From assembly GCF_026212465.1 (NCBI RefSeq), contig NC_080051.1, positions 16,313,178 through 16,377,177 on the forward strand: 64,000 nt of DNA. The letters run 5' to 3'. The number at the start of each line of letters is the position of its first letter. Within the stretch, counting starts at the first letter, position 1. Below the pieces are notes generated by a model. That model was given only the letters and a program-made list of their open reading frames with translations. It ran no database searches and was not told the DNA's origin. The position numbers were made by a program, and so were the translations under genes. Source of the stretch: Amaranthus tricolor. Taxonomy: Eukaryota; Streptophyta; Magnoliopsida; Caryophyllales; Amaranthaceae. Below, piece after piece: positions 1 through 12,000 of this stretch.

Positions 1-190
1 ATAGAAAACTTACTCATTGATCGAAAGTTATTTAATGATAGAAAGCTTGTTCATTAATCGAAAGTTATTTAATGATAGAAAGCTTATTCATTGATCGAAA
101 GTTATTTAATAATAGAAAGTTATTCATTGATAGAAGTTTACACATTGATAGAACGTTTACTCATTGATAGGAAATTTACTCATTAATAAA
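1..190. repeat. Short tandem repeat, unit about 37 bp decaying to half units
   Basis: The unit CATTGATCGAAAGTTATTTA plus about 17 more bases recurs about three times with small changes. It then breaks down into about 20-bp half units built on CATTGATAGAA. The array continues beyond the left edge of the window. Confidence 0.75.
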
Positions 191-1608
191 ATAGTTTATG
201 CTAGTGAGAAGTGTGCCTAAGTTAAGTTACCTCAAGGGAGTTACCAATCCCAAAGATAGACTATGATCACACCTTACTTTAGGATAGACAAGCTCTATAA
301 GGTCATGTGTTATGTAGTCTGTTAATGCCATGGTTGAGTTGATACTATGCGTGTTTTACAAGAGTTGATGTTTTGAGAAGAGGAGTGTAGAGACTTGCAT
401 TCTACCCAAGAACACATGGTTAGGGTTAAAAAGGACGTAATGAGATTAAGAAGTATATGTGGACGGTAAACGGTTGGTATTTGTGCTTGTGTCTTACAAA
501 ATCATCTTATGTTTTATAACATGATGTTATCTAGTAGGTTGACCTTATTATAATTGATGTTAGTTACTGACGTGTACGTATTTGTATTTATGTTTGATTG
601 TTCGATGACTTTCTATGATTGTCCTGCTATGACACATTGACTTTTGGTCTGATGTCGAGCAGTAGGAGGATCATAGGCACGCGTAGCAGGTATTGGAGCT
701 TCTTTTGCATTGCATTGCTTTGGGGGAGAGTAATGAGAGCGCAGCATAACTTGTGTCATACTATCATCTTTTGACCTTGTAGCTCTTAATTATCTTTTGT
801 AAACTTTGGTTTGTATACGTTTTGTTACGAGGCATTGTGTCCTCCTTTGTATATTTGTATTTCCGCTGCGTAGTTTATAACTTTGCATGTATCTAAAGAG
901 TGATGTCATTTTAAAACGCAAGCGTTAACACTGGAGCCACAATTCATGCTTGGCATGTTAATTTGAGAAGCCAGCGATGAATCATTCTGCCGTGGTGTGA
1001 GATTTTAAAGGCAATGATGCCTTAGATTAGTATAATGTTTTTATTGTGCTATTTTCTCTACTACATATTTGATTTTTTTAGCAGAGATACTGCCGAAATT
1101 TCTACTCACATTTATAAAGTTTATTATTATTATTTTTATTTTATTTTAATGTAACACTCGAATTTCCTTCGGTTCTTTACCATTTTGGTTTCGTTTAAGG
1201 GGTAGAAAATTTCGGGTGTACATGTTCTTTCAAAAAGAGTTATAAACTTTTTGTTAGAACTTTCAAAGTTTATAATTCATTAAACACTTTGTTGTTAAGT
1301 TTCATACCCTAAGTACTAAGGGTGTGTTGTGTTGTTTGTATCTCATTGTGAATTTCCAAGTAAAAAATCCAAGTACCTTTGTGGGGAACATATCACAAAA
1401 GAAAAGTTATTACATGCTTACAACAAGTATCAAGTGTCCTGGTAATGGTTGTCGTTACAAAGATCATCTTCAAGTTATTTCTTAGTGCTTTTGTGTAAGT
1501 TTATTTTAGTCATCAACAAAAAGAAATACAAATTCCAATATTGTAATTTGTATTTGCATTATTATTTCTTAATAATCTTTTGTGATACTTTTCTTTGAGA
1601 AGGCGGGT
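1..1608. other. Transposon-derived non-coding DNA, probably gypsy LTR sequence
   Basis: No gene is seen. Bases 640-1000 resemble the distal part of plant Ty3/gypsy (Tekay-like) LTRs as I remember them: a stretch around an ACGCGTAG motif, then a run ending in CCGCTGCGTAG. A string TGTAACACTCGAATTT at about 1151 looks like the start of another LTR, because TGTAACACC is a common gypsy LTR 5' end. No partner LTR or target duplication is visible, so borders are undetermined. Confidence 0.35.
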
Positions 1609-1917
1609 ATCAAAGAACTTACTTCTAATTTCATTAAGTTGGACAAGTTTGTTGGCGTCGATTTTTGACGTTGCCAAAAGAAAATGATGATCCTTCTCAC
1701 TACTTTAAACGTGGCTTACGTGATAAGTACTCCCAAGCGAGGAGGTAGAAATGAAACTCTTGAGCAATCAAGGAAAAGAGGTAAATGAAAAAACGATGAT
1801 TTCATTTGCCGGGGACATATTCTCAATAGGATGCAAGATTCGCTCTTTGACATCTACCAAGACCATAAGTCCTCTAAGTAATTATGGGAGACCTTGGAGA
1901 ACAAATTTATGGCGGAG
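1609..1917 (+). pseudogene. Dead Ty1/copia gag fragment
   Basis: One frame reads as the N-terminal part of the plant copia Gag domain (UBN2 / copia gag-polypeptide family). Recognisable are KLDKFVGVDF, LLTTLNVAYV, DDFICRGHIL and SLFDIYQDHK, followed by LWETLENKFMAEN. Three in-frame stops interrupt it, at about 1666, 1786 and 1879; the first two sit where the family has tryptophan. The fragment stops abruptly at a microsatellite at 1919. No protease, integrase or RT follows, and no LTR pair is seen. It is a decayed fragment rather than a gene. Confidence 0.7.
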
Positions 1918-1918
1918 A

Positions 1919-1944
1919 ACATATATATATATATATGTGTGTGG

Positions 1945-1980
<36 letters not shown>

Positions 1981-1996
1981 GTATATGTGTGTGTGT

Positions 1997-2039
<43 letters not shown>
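1919..2039. repeat. Compound (TA)n/(TG)n/(AC)n microsatellite
   Basis: Alternating TA, TG and AC dinucleotide blocks form a near-palindromic 120-bp array. Open frames here encode only repeated Tyr-Ile or Cys-Val and are artefacts. Confidence 0.95.
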
Positions 2040-2754
2040 CAAAAATCAAAAATCTAAACTAATTACACTTCCAAACATATAAATTAATTACATACACGGC
2101 CACATTGTTCTTCAATTCACGCATTTCCTTTTTTGTCAAAGTGCGTGTTTGCCTTGGAGTGTCGTATAAAACCTAAATATTATATAAAATAATTAAAAAA
2201 TAAATTTTATATAATACATACATATTAGATTTTACATAATATTAAATATATAATATTATAATTTAAGAACGTAACATATATACAAACCACATCAATATTT
2301 TCGACTCCAACATTCTTCACGGCTTGTAAGAGATCGTCCATAAATTTGTAGAAATTTAGGTAGAGTTTCATTTGTAAAATAAATATTCCAAGATTTTCAA
2401 AATCATCTGTAAACAATAAAAAAGAAAATCCAAACCTAACCATCAACAAGCTCCAACAATCAAAAGCATATAATAAACGCATCACATCTCAAAAGGTGGA
2501 AATTCGCTTGAGAAGATCAAAAACTAAAATAAACTATAAAAACTGAATTAAATATAAATTAAATAAATCATTTATCTTCTACATCCACAATATTATACAA
2601 GTATTAACTAAATAAACTAATAAATACCACATACCAACATGATTTACATAAATTGCAATCCATCTCCTATTCTCTCAACCTAAAATTCAATACATAACAC
2701 ACATTATTATAAATCCATAATATTATACCAGTATAAACTAGATATCTTCATTCT
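2040..2754. other. AT-rich spacer, no gene supported
   Basis: A minus-strand frame at about 2280-2400 reads KFMDDLLQAVKNVGVENIDVV. A second minus-strand patch at about 2095-2160 reads TLTKKEMRELKNNVAVYV. They could be exons of a degraded gene or a transposase remnant, but I do not recognise them with certainty. Confidence 0.3.
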
Positions 2755-3147
2755 TAGAGGTGTTCATTCGGGTTATCAGGTCGGTTTCGGACGGGTGTAA
2801 TTCGGCTCGGTTGGTTTTCGAATCGGTAAATTTTCGGTTGTATACAACAACGGGTCATATTCGGGTCAGATCGGTTGGTTACGGGTCGGTTTAACTACGG
2901 TTGTTCGCATTATCGGGTTCAAACCGGTTTGTTATCGGTTGAAATTCGAGTCGCGTGTCAATCGAGCTCGGGTTGTCATCGGTCTTACATTAGTTCGGTT
3001 TTTTCGGGCACAAATCGGGTTCGAGCTTTATTTTTCGAGTAGTTATCCGTTACGGACAACTATCGATCGGGTCAATATCGAAATAAGTTAATAGTCGGCT
3101 TTTTAATTGATGTATGCTCATTTTATGGCAGATCAATTTATTTCAAT

Positions 3148-3377
<230 letters not shown>

Positions 3378-5160
3378 CTATTATTTAATAATGCATCATG
3401 TTGCTACTTTTGATAATTGATTAAATATTAAAACTCGATTTGTTTGAATGAATAATAAGAATAATCTAAACTATCTCATAGGCTATTAGAATATACATTA
3501 CTCTATTACACTAATAATCGATTGTATTTCTAAGTTTGATAATTGAAACTTATTATATATAATAAAGTGAATTAGATTAATCAAGTAATCATAACCATTT
3601 TATATGATATTATGTATTTATACTTATTAGTGACCTTGAATACTTTAAAATAATAAATCTATTACGCTAATAATTCATCGTATTTAATTTAAAACGTAAT
3701 AATGTTCGGAACTAGAACTATTGGAGTGAATGAAACTAATACAAACTATCTTATAGAGTTATAGCTACAGTTACAGATTATCATTTACAGTTAACTCAAT
3801 GCTATTACTTATTAGTTATTAGATATTACTTATTAGTATTACTGAATACTGATATTGAATACTCTAAAGTAATTTATAGGCTATTAGCCTATTAATAATC
3901 GATCGTAATCCACTTATCGTAATTCGATCTATTAAAGACTTATAGTAAATGAAACTAGTACTCCACCTTTTTTGTTACTTAATTAAATAGCCTATATTAT
4001 GCAATTTTACCAAATTCAATAATAAAAATATTTAATATCTGATATAAAATATTTATATTACTCAAATAAATTATTTTAGATTAAGATAAATAATTGTCCA
4101 ATTTGATGAATATATTACTCAATTGATAATGTTATGGGTTATTTGGATAGCACACGGATAAGGTGTTTTAGCCGTTGGATTATAATGCTAATAACAGATC
4201 AGCGGTCAAGAACGTGCCACTGTCATCGTCATTTGATAAAACATGGCTTAAAGTTCCTTTCTTCCATCCTTTCCTTTAACAGACATTCACATTCCCAAAT
4301 CCCGCCCAAATAAACCCTAACTCAACTCTCTCTTCTTCATCCTCTCACTGAAACCGGCGGCCCTCTTACAATACCATCTGTTATCCTCCAATCCGGCGGG
4401 TAGAACACGTTCATCTCCGGCAGCCTGTAATACCGTAGGTATGAAGTTCTTGTTTTTTTTCTTTTTCTCTGTACCGTAGCAATTGTATCTGTTAGTAGCA
4501 ATTTGGCATTCTTTATCTTTCAAAATGAGCTGGTAATTGGAATTAGGCACCAAGTTCTACTGTAAATCTCCTTCTTCCTTTTGATCTAACTTTGATTTGC
4601 ATTTGAGTTCTAATTTTGTAATGGGCTGAATTTTATTTTATCATAGATTTTTTAGGGATGTGATTGAGAGGAATGATGAGTTTTGCTTTGAGTAAATTGC
4701 TTTGAATTTTGAGTTTTGCTTTTAGTAAATTGCTCTGAGTTTTGACGATAGCCTTTTCATAAAATTTGTACCAGGTACTTTCGGATAGGATTGATCTTCC
4801 ATGTATGCTTGTGAAATGGAGTTTATACATAGGCATTGATGAGGGGGCTGTGAACTTGATTAAATTTGGTGAAGGAAGGTAAGGGCTGATGCTATTGTCT
4901 TTGAAAGTTATATTTAGTTCAATTCTCTTCTGTATGAATTGTGTTGCTAGTTATATTCATTGTGTTGCTAGTTATATTCATTGTGTTGCTAGTTCAATTC
5001 TCTTTTGTATGAAGGTTTAGTTCAATTTCTGTATGAACTGTAATGAACAAACATTGTTGTTGCTGCACAGACCTGCTGAGCTGCTGCTGACTCTTGCTCT
5101 TATAATCTGTATGTATTGATACTAGTTAATGGCTGCAACTTATAATCTGTATGTACTTGC

Positions 5161-5486
5161 TATGCTGATGAATTGAACAATCAAATTGAATAACCAATCT
5201 GGATTACATGCTGTTTAACTTCAGAATGCTCCAATGCACAGTTTGTGTTCATATTTGGTTGCTCAACACAGGATTGATCTCAAGCATATTCATTCAAATC
5301 TGAACTAAGCATATTTGGTTATGTTGGAAATTGATTTTTTGTAATTTTTGTTCATGTAATTTTGTCATGGAATTTTTTGTTCGTTCTTTGTGTAAATTGA
5401 TTTTGAATATTTTGACTAAATTTTTTCATTGTATTAGTAATTTTTAATATAGTTTGTCTTCATGGTTCTCATTGTTCATAACTTCA
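5161..5486. repeat. Direct repeat copy 1 (about 326 bp)
   Basis: This segment, beginning TATGCTGATGAATTGAACAA, is repeated almost identically 407 bp downstream at 5568-5893, with only a few substitutions. It is a local segmental duplication within the hAT-type element. Confidence 0.9.
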
Positions 5487-5567
5487 ATTTTATCATCAGT
5501 GTTTATCATAGACTACATGAAATTGTAAGTTTGGGTTGAACTGTTCAACTGTCAATTCGATTCTTCA

Positions 5568-5893
5568 TATGCTGATGAATTGAACAATCAAATTGAATAA
5601 CCAATCTGGATTACATGCTGTTTGACTTCAGAATGCACCAATGCACTGTTTGTGTTCATATTTGGTTGCTCAACACAGGATTGATATCAAGCATATTCAT
5701 TCAAATCTGAACTATGCATATTTGGTTATGTTGGAAATTGATTTTTTGTAATTTTTGTTCATGTAATTTTGTCATGGAATTTTTTGTTCGTTCTTTGTGT
5801 AAATTGATTTTGAATATTTTGACTAAATTTTTTCATTGTATTAGTAATCTTTAATATAGTTTGTCTTCATGGTTCTCATTGTCAAAACTTCAA
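5568..5893. repeat. Direct repeat copy 2 (about 326 bp)
   Basis: Second copy of 5161-5486. High identity shows the duplication is recent compared with the decay of neighbouring sequences. Confidence 0.9.
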
Positions 5894-6761
5894 CTATAAA
5901 TCTCCAAATGTCGCTGTACTTTTGCATCTGTTTTCTTGTTTGGGTTGAAATTGTAAGTTTTTGTATAGAAAAAGGCTGATATTCATGGTTAGTCTTTATC
6001 AAATGGCCCCTTGTAAGTTGTTCATATGTTGTTTATATGTTGTTCCTATGTTGAAATGGTTGCAACTGTCAAGTTTTTGTAAGTTGTTCATCTGTTGAAC
6101 CCCTGTTCTGGTGTTTTTAGTTAGCTTTATCAAATGGACCAAAATCTTTTTTCATTAGCATAATTTTCTTTGTTATTGGTCATACCACTATGGTTTTTGC
6201 TTCACAATTCACAATCATATATTGGATCTGAATATTCTAACGTATATGTTTTTGCTTCTATCGGACACAATTTTCACAGTATCACGAAGAAACAAATTTG
6301 TTGATGATGGATCAAGGAGAGCTGTGATTCGGATTTATAACAGTTTGATTAACAATCGGTTCGGGTTGGTATCAGTTCGGGTTAATAACAGTTCGATTAA
6401 TAATCGATTCGGGTTTGTATCAGTTCGGGTTAAAAACAATTCGATCTTAATCGGTTTTAGTCAGGTTGCATTCGGTTACGTGCGTAATTCGGGTCAGATT
6501 TGACTCGGGTCAGATTTGACTCGGGTCGATCACTGTTCAGTTCGGGTAACATCGGTTAAGGTTTATATGTCGGTTATTAAATTCGGTTGCAGTTCGAGTT
6601 CGATTTTGCCCTTTTCGATTATTAAACGGTTCGAGTGAAGTATCGGTTCGCGTAATTGCGGTTCGGTAAACCTAAAAAACTTACATTTTTTGGGTCGGAT
6701 AATTTTCGGTTCCGGGTCGGATTTTCGGGTCGGGTTTGTTTTGAACAGCTCTATTCATTCT

Positions 6762-9030
6762 ACATAAAATATTCTTACCTATCTTTGACTTTCTTCAAGT
6801 TTTTCTATATAAGAAGACACTCGATTAAGTTAGATAAGAATTTGATCATTTTTAGCTTTTAGTTCTTCCTATTGTTTTTGAAGACCTTCATTTGCCTTTT
6901 CGAGATCTTCATTTCTTTTTTAAAGTTGTGAAAGAACTTCATTGCTTTTTCTCTTCATTTGCCTTTTCGAGATCTTCATTTCTTTTTTAAAGTTGTGAAA
7001 GAACTTCATTGCTTTTTCTCTCAATAGACACTAGGTAAGATTTGACACTCATTACTTCACTCGAAATAACACTACCATTACCTATCTTGACCTTCCTAAG
7101 TTGAGCTTGGAGGCCAAAGATATGGTTTCCAACTACAGGTTGTTTAGATTCTTCCAGTATCATATATTAACTTATTAAAGACTTTTCGTCTCAATTAGCA
7201 AAAGATATTATGATTAATTGCTTATTACATTACATGTCATAAACTCTTGAGTGCATATACCATCCACATAACCACCATTCTATTTAATGTGTGATCTTTT
7301 CCGTCATTCTAAACTAATAAGTTCTCTTCCATACTCCTAAATCTATGTTAAGTTGGTAGAAACTTCATGAATGTATGCAATGTGAAACATGACCGGCAAA
7401 TAAGAAAAATTAATAACTAAACCATAACTTTGTGAGCCTGTCGTACGCACTTGATCTTGCCTTCCACGAATTCTTTTCCATAGCGATGACAATGTCTGAC
7501 AATATTTTATTGTTAGTGTTTTCAAGTTTAAAATAAAAAACTTATTTTTGTATCTATTAAAAGTCATTATTAATTGAAATTAAGGTTATCATGATCGGGA
7601 TTCTACCTAGGATCGTTGAGGGTGTAGGATCGAAATAGGTAGAATCGGAACGTAGGTTGTGTGATCCTACATATATGCATTAATGTGCTTTGGATTACAA
7701 ATTATTAATTATATTTGTTCTCTTTTTAAGTTTTAAGATGTAAGTAAAAATTTATTTGACTTCATCTATTAAGTTTTGGAAAAAAATATACTTTTAATAA
7801 TCAAATTTAAATTGCAATCAAGAAAAACTTGAATTTTATTAAGGTATTGATATAGTTATTTTCAATATATATTTATATGTAAGTGAAATGTGTAATATAT
7901 GAAAAATTTTACGACTAAAACAACCTATGTAGGATCGAATCATTGGATCGTAGGATCGTAAAATCATATTATAATCCTACCACCTGAATTCTTTAGTTAA
8001 GTAGGATCATCCGATTCTACCACATTAAGATTCTATCTTCGATCTGGATCGATCGACTATTTTTGGATCGTAAGATCGTAGAATCGTAGATTAGAATTGG
8101 GATTTTGATAATTATGATTGAAATAAATAATGATTAATATAGCTTGCAATCATAAAAAGAAGTGAAATGTTAATAAAAAGAATAATGAGTTATAATGAGG
8201 GAAAATGAAACCATTAATAATTTAATATGAAATAATATATTTGATAATCTTTTAGTAAAATATGTTGGATAAATAATGTTATTTTTTTTCTAAAAAGCTA
8301 TCCTAAAACTGAAAGATTTATAATGTGAAGAAATTTATACTCCTAAAATTTCCTTTTAAAGAAATTGGGAAGAATAAATAAGACCGATGGGAATAATTAT
8401 ATAATATTTGGAAAAAATTATCTAGAATAATCCAACATTTTCATGATTTTCCTATAATAATGCCATCTATTGATTAACCATGAATAATTTCAACTTTAAA
8501 GGATATTTGGCTAGAGTAAACTTGGTAACCGACCTACTGTAGTAGGTAATTCACCAAAAAAAACAAATTAAAAGTTAATTTTAAAATAGAAAAAAAATTT
8601 TGAAAATTTACACAAAAAATTCAAAATATTAAAAAAATCATAAATTTTTTTTAATATTTTTTTCGACATTTTATTTTAATTTATCTTTTTTTAAAAAAAT
8701 AAAACTTACTATAGCAAGTCATCCGACCACCGGGTTTAGTCTACGAAAATATTCTTTAAAATTGAAATTATTTATGGTTGATCAATAAATAAAATTTTTG
8801 TAAAAAATTACGAGTATGTTGAATTATTATATATTTGTGGTCATAATTAGCCGAGGATCTTATAGAACCATCCATCGTCACCATCTCAGCTTGCAACATT
8901 GTATAACCCCAAATTAAAGAATTTGCATTACTTAGCTTACCATACTAATTCTAGCAAACATCATTGATCCACAAATATAGTTAATTGATACAATTTTTGA
9001 CCTAGATTACTCTCCTATATTCCCTCTAAT
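6762..9030. other. AT-rich intergenic DNA upstream of the J-protein gene
   Basis: No gene is supported. At 6870-7025 a segment of about 65 bp containing CTTCATTTGCCTTTTCGAGA is tandemly duplicated. A GGATCG-rich mobile repeat lies at 7583-8113. The last 500 bp before 9031 should contain the J-protein promoter, but I see no distinctive cis element. Confidence 0.6.
7583..8113. mobile_element. MITE-like repeat rich in GGATCG/GGATCGTA
   Basis: Left end TTATCATGATCGGGATTCTA and right end (on the other strand) TTATCAAAATCCCAATTCTA form imperfect inverted repeats. The outer parts are full of GGATCGTAG-type motifs and the centre is AT-rich. Target duplications are not clear. This is a non-autonomous DNA transposon by structure, family unknown. 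Confidence 0.45.
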
Positions 9031-12000
9031 ATGAGTCATAGATTTTTTCTCCCTTCATCACTATGCAAAACAACTTCACAAATCCTAGTTCTTTCAAGTT
9101 ATAACAAAAATCACCATTATGACTTTCCAAGTTCCTATCTTTATCCCTTTACATTTCACCTTCAAACCCAATTTCTATGTCCTACTTCTATCCCAATTCT
9201 TAGATGTTGTTATGGTAGCCATGTATTTGATTTATTGGTTTTGGGTTCTCATTATTTGAAACCCAGTTGCAGAAATTCAAGAACAAAGCAAAGATATAGC
9301 TTTTCTGTAAATGTTAGAGCAACTTCAAGAGAAACCCCATATGAAGTTTTGGGTGTTTCTCAATCTGCTACACCTAATGAAATTAAAAGGGCTTATAGAA
9401 AACTTGCTCTTAAATATCACCCAGATGTCAATAAAGAGGTAATCTTTTTTTGTAACTTATTAACATTATAATTTGAAACTTTCTCTTTTTGGTGTTGATG
9501 AATTGAATTCCATGATTTAATTGTTTATAGGGTGTAGTGATTTTTTAATAATTATGATTTTTCAATGAAGGATTCTTTTTCTTGGGTTGAGTTTTTGGAT
9601 TGAGTAAGATTTATGATGCTGGTGGGTTGAGGTTTTGGATTGAGTTGATAATTATATAATCTGGCTAATTTGATGGAATTATGTTTCCGGATTAGTATTT
9701 GAAATTTGCCAAAATTTCAGCTAGAATGATAGGGATGTGAGTTTTGCTTGTTTAGGATCTAAGAGCACTAATGAGGTTTTAACATGTGTATAATATATCA
9801 TTGATTAACTTAAAATGAATGCAATTGCCTGATTTTTAACTAGTGTATTCAATAAGGTGGAATATGGTATTCAACCTTAACACTGGTTGGATAAGGAAAT
9901 TGAGGGAAAGGAAGGGGAGGGAAATGGAGGGATCAAATTTCGTTCATCTGGATACCAATTGGGCAAGGGAGGAAAATAAAGGGAAGAGAATTGGAAGGAG
10001 GAACTGCTTCACATTTCAGACAAAATAAATCCTTCTGTCATTGGTAAGAGTTAGTAGGAAACACACCAATCTTCCCTCCCTTCCTTTCTTCTCCATCCAG
10101 GAAGTACCAAATCAGCTAATGTGGGACTTGATCACCTCATTGCTCACACTATGGCATACATATTAGAGGGAAGTAGTGAGAGTGCAATGGGGGATGAACA
10201 ATTAAAGCTTGGGTCATTGATTGAAGCAAGAAGAGGGGTGCCCAGGGGTTGCCACGATCTGACCAGACCGCAAGCAGCTACGTTCAACTGGTAGCGATTT
10301 CTGTTTTGTTATTTCCTTGGTGGGTGCGTAATATACTATTGTTAGGTTTATGCTACTGTTTTAAAGGATCTAAATAAGCTATAGAATAGTGTGGAGGGTA
10401 GTATAATAGGGAAAAATAGGGTTCGAGTGCTTTAGTGTGTCTTCTTGTACTAGCATGAGTGAGTTGCATTAAAAGTGAAAACTTTGAGATTGAAAGTGTG
10501 TGTTCAAGCCTTGTGGGAGTTATTTAATTATTGTGTTGTAGAATGGTTGATGTATACAATCTATTTTGTGCCTCACTTACATTAGATGTTAAAAGGCGAT
10601 AAGTTGTAGAACTTTTAATCTATGTTTGGATGAAAGAAGAAAGAGAGAATGAAAGGGGCAGGAAATAGAGGGATAACATTTCCCTCATTTAGATATCAAA
10701 AGGAGAGGGGAGGGAAATAGAAGGAAAGAAATTGAAAGGAAGAAGTCTCTTGCATTTTGTACCAAACAAATCCTTCCAACATGGGAAAAATTTAGGAGGA
10801 AAATTCAATAAACTTTCCTTCATTTTCTTTCCCTCCCCTTCCCTTACCTTCCTTTCCCTTCCTTCGTTCCTAAAACAAATTAGCCATAAAGAATGCATGC
10901 AATGCTTACAGATCACCAGTGATTGGAATAACCTTTTTCTCAATGAAATAACGGTTCTTATGAGGTTTTAGCTATGTTATATTAGCTACATTTCTCTGAT
11001 GTTCAGACTGATGTTTGATTTTCCAAGTTTACTTGAGAATAAGCAATTGCCAGCCTCTTTTACTAGGATGTTAGAGATTTAGATTTCAGAACAAGGAAAT
11101 ATCTTAGTTGCGTATTTCTCAATTCTTCGTGTGTACTAGGTCTAGAACTTCGCAATCTTTTGGGATTAACACTTTGGCATTGTTGTTGTTGTTGTACTAG
11201 GTCTAGAACTTACGTAAATGATCATCTCAATTTCACCCAAATGGGTCAAGGGTTTGATAGTTAGGCTAGATTGTATGCAGGATTTATTAAGATATTGAAA
11301 AGGCGTGTGTGGGCAGATAAACATTCCTGTAGATTGATGCGTAGGTAACTATACGCATACGAATAATGCGTGACACTTCCTTCGAGCACGGAGTCTTTGT
11401 AATGCTGATCCCACTATCTCAACTTTGTAGTTTTGTGCTAAAATTACTTCGCTGTGTACAGGCAAATGCTCAAGAGAAATTTATGAGGATAAAACATGCA
11501 TATAATACATTGATCAACTCTGATTCTCGAAGTAGATATGACGCTGGAAATCGTAAATCTGATTTTTCCTACTCGTCTTCTGGTAGAAACCAGAGCACCC
11601 AAGAAGAGGAGGAATTCTATGGATTTGGTACTTCTTGACTTATATTGATTTGAATCTTGTTTTTGTTTAGGTGATCAAGTATTTTATGTTAAGGCGATTG
11701 TTTTAAAGGATTGAAGTCTTAAAACACTAGAATGAAATAGCAGACCACTGTTAACATGAATATAAGGAAAAAAAAAAACATAATTGTAAAACTAAATAAT
11801 TTTTGTTTTGGTTATTAGCTGCTGTTCTTGTCAAAAATAAACTTCCAAATTAGGAAGCCGCTTGAATGAATGTCTTCATTAATGTATTGGTAAATCTAAG
11901 AGTTACATGCTCATTGGTTTAATATTTTGATTGTTGAAATGCAGTGTCGTTCCTGATAATTTTTAGGCCCTAGGCAAAAATAAAAAAATGGCCCTTGTAT

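Larger units (their letters stand above)
4140..6250 (+). other. Probable captured host promoter/5'UTR inside the hAT element
   Basis: From about 4260 the composition changes from AT-rich to a sequence typical of a plant transcript leader: CCCGCCCAAATAAACCCTAA, then CT-rich stretches and a CCGGCGG-containing segment, then a plausible splice donor at about 4437 (CCGTAG|GTATGAAG). The following sequence to 6250 is T-rich and intron-like, with no convincing exon. I infer a trapped 5' portion of an unidentified gene; a native gene split by the transposon is less likely because the target duplication is perfect. Confidence 0.4.

Noticed and set aside
9843..10971. Small ORFs in J-protein intron 1
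   Set aside because: They come from polypurine/polypyrimidine MITE-like repeats, have no domain, and overlap on opposite strands.
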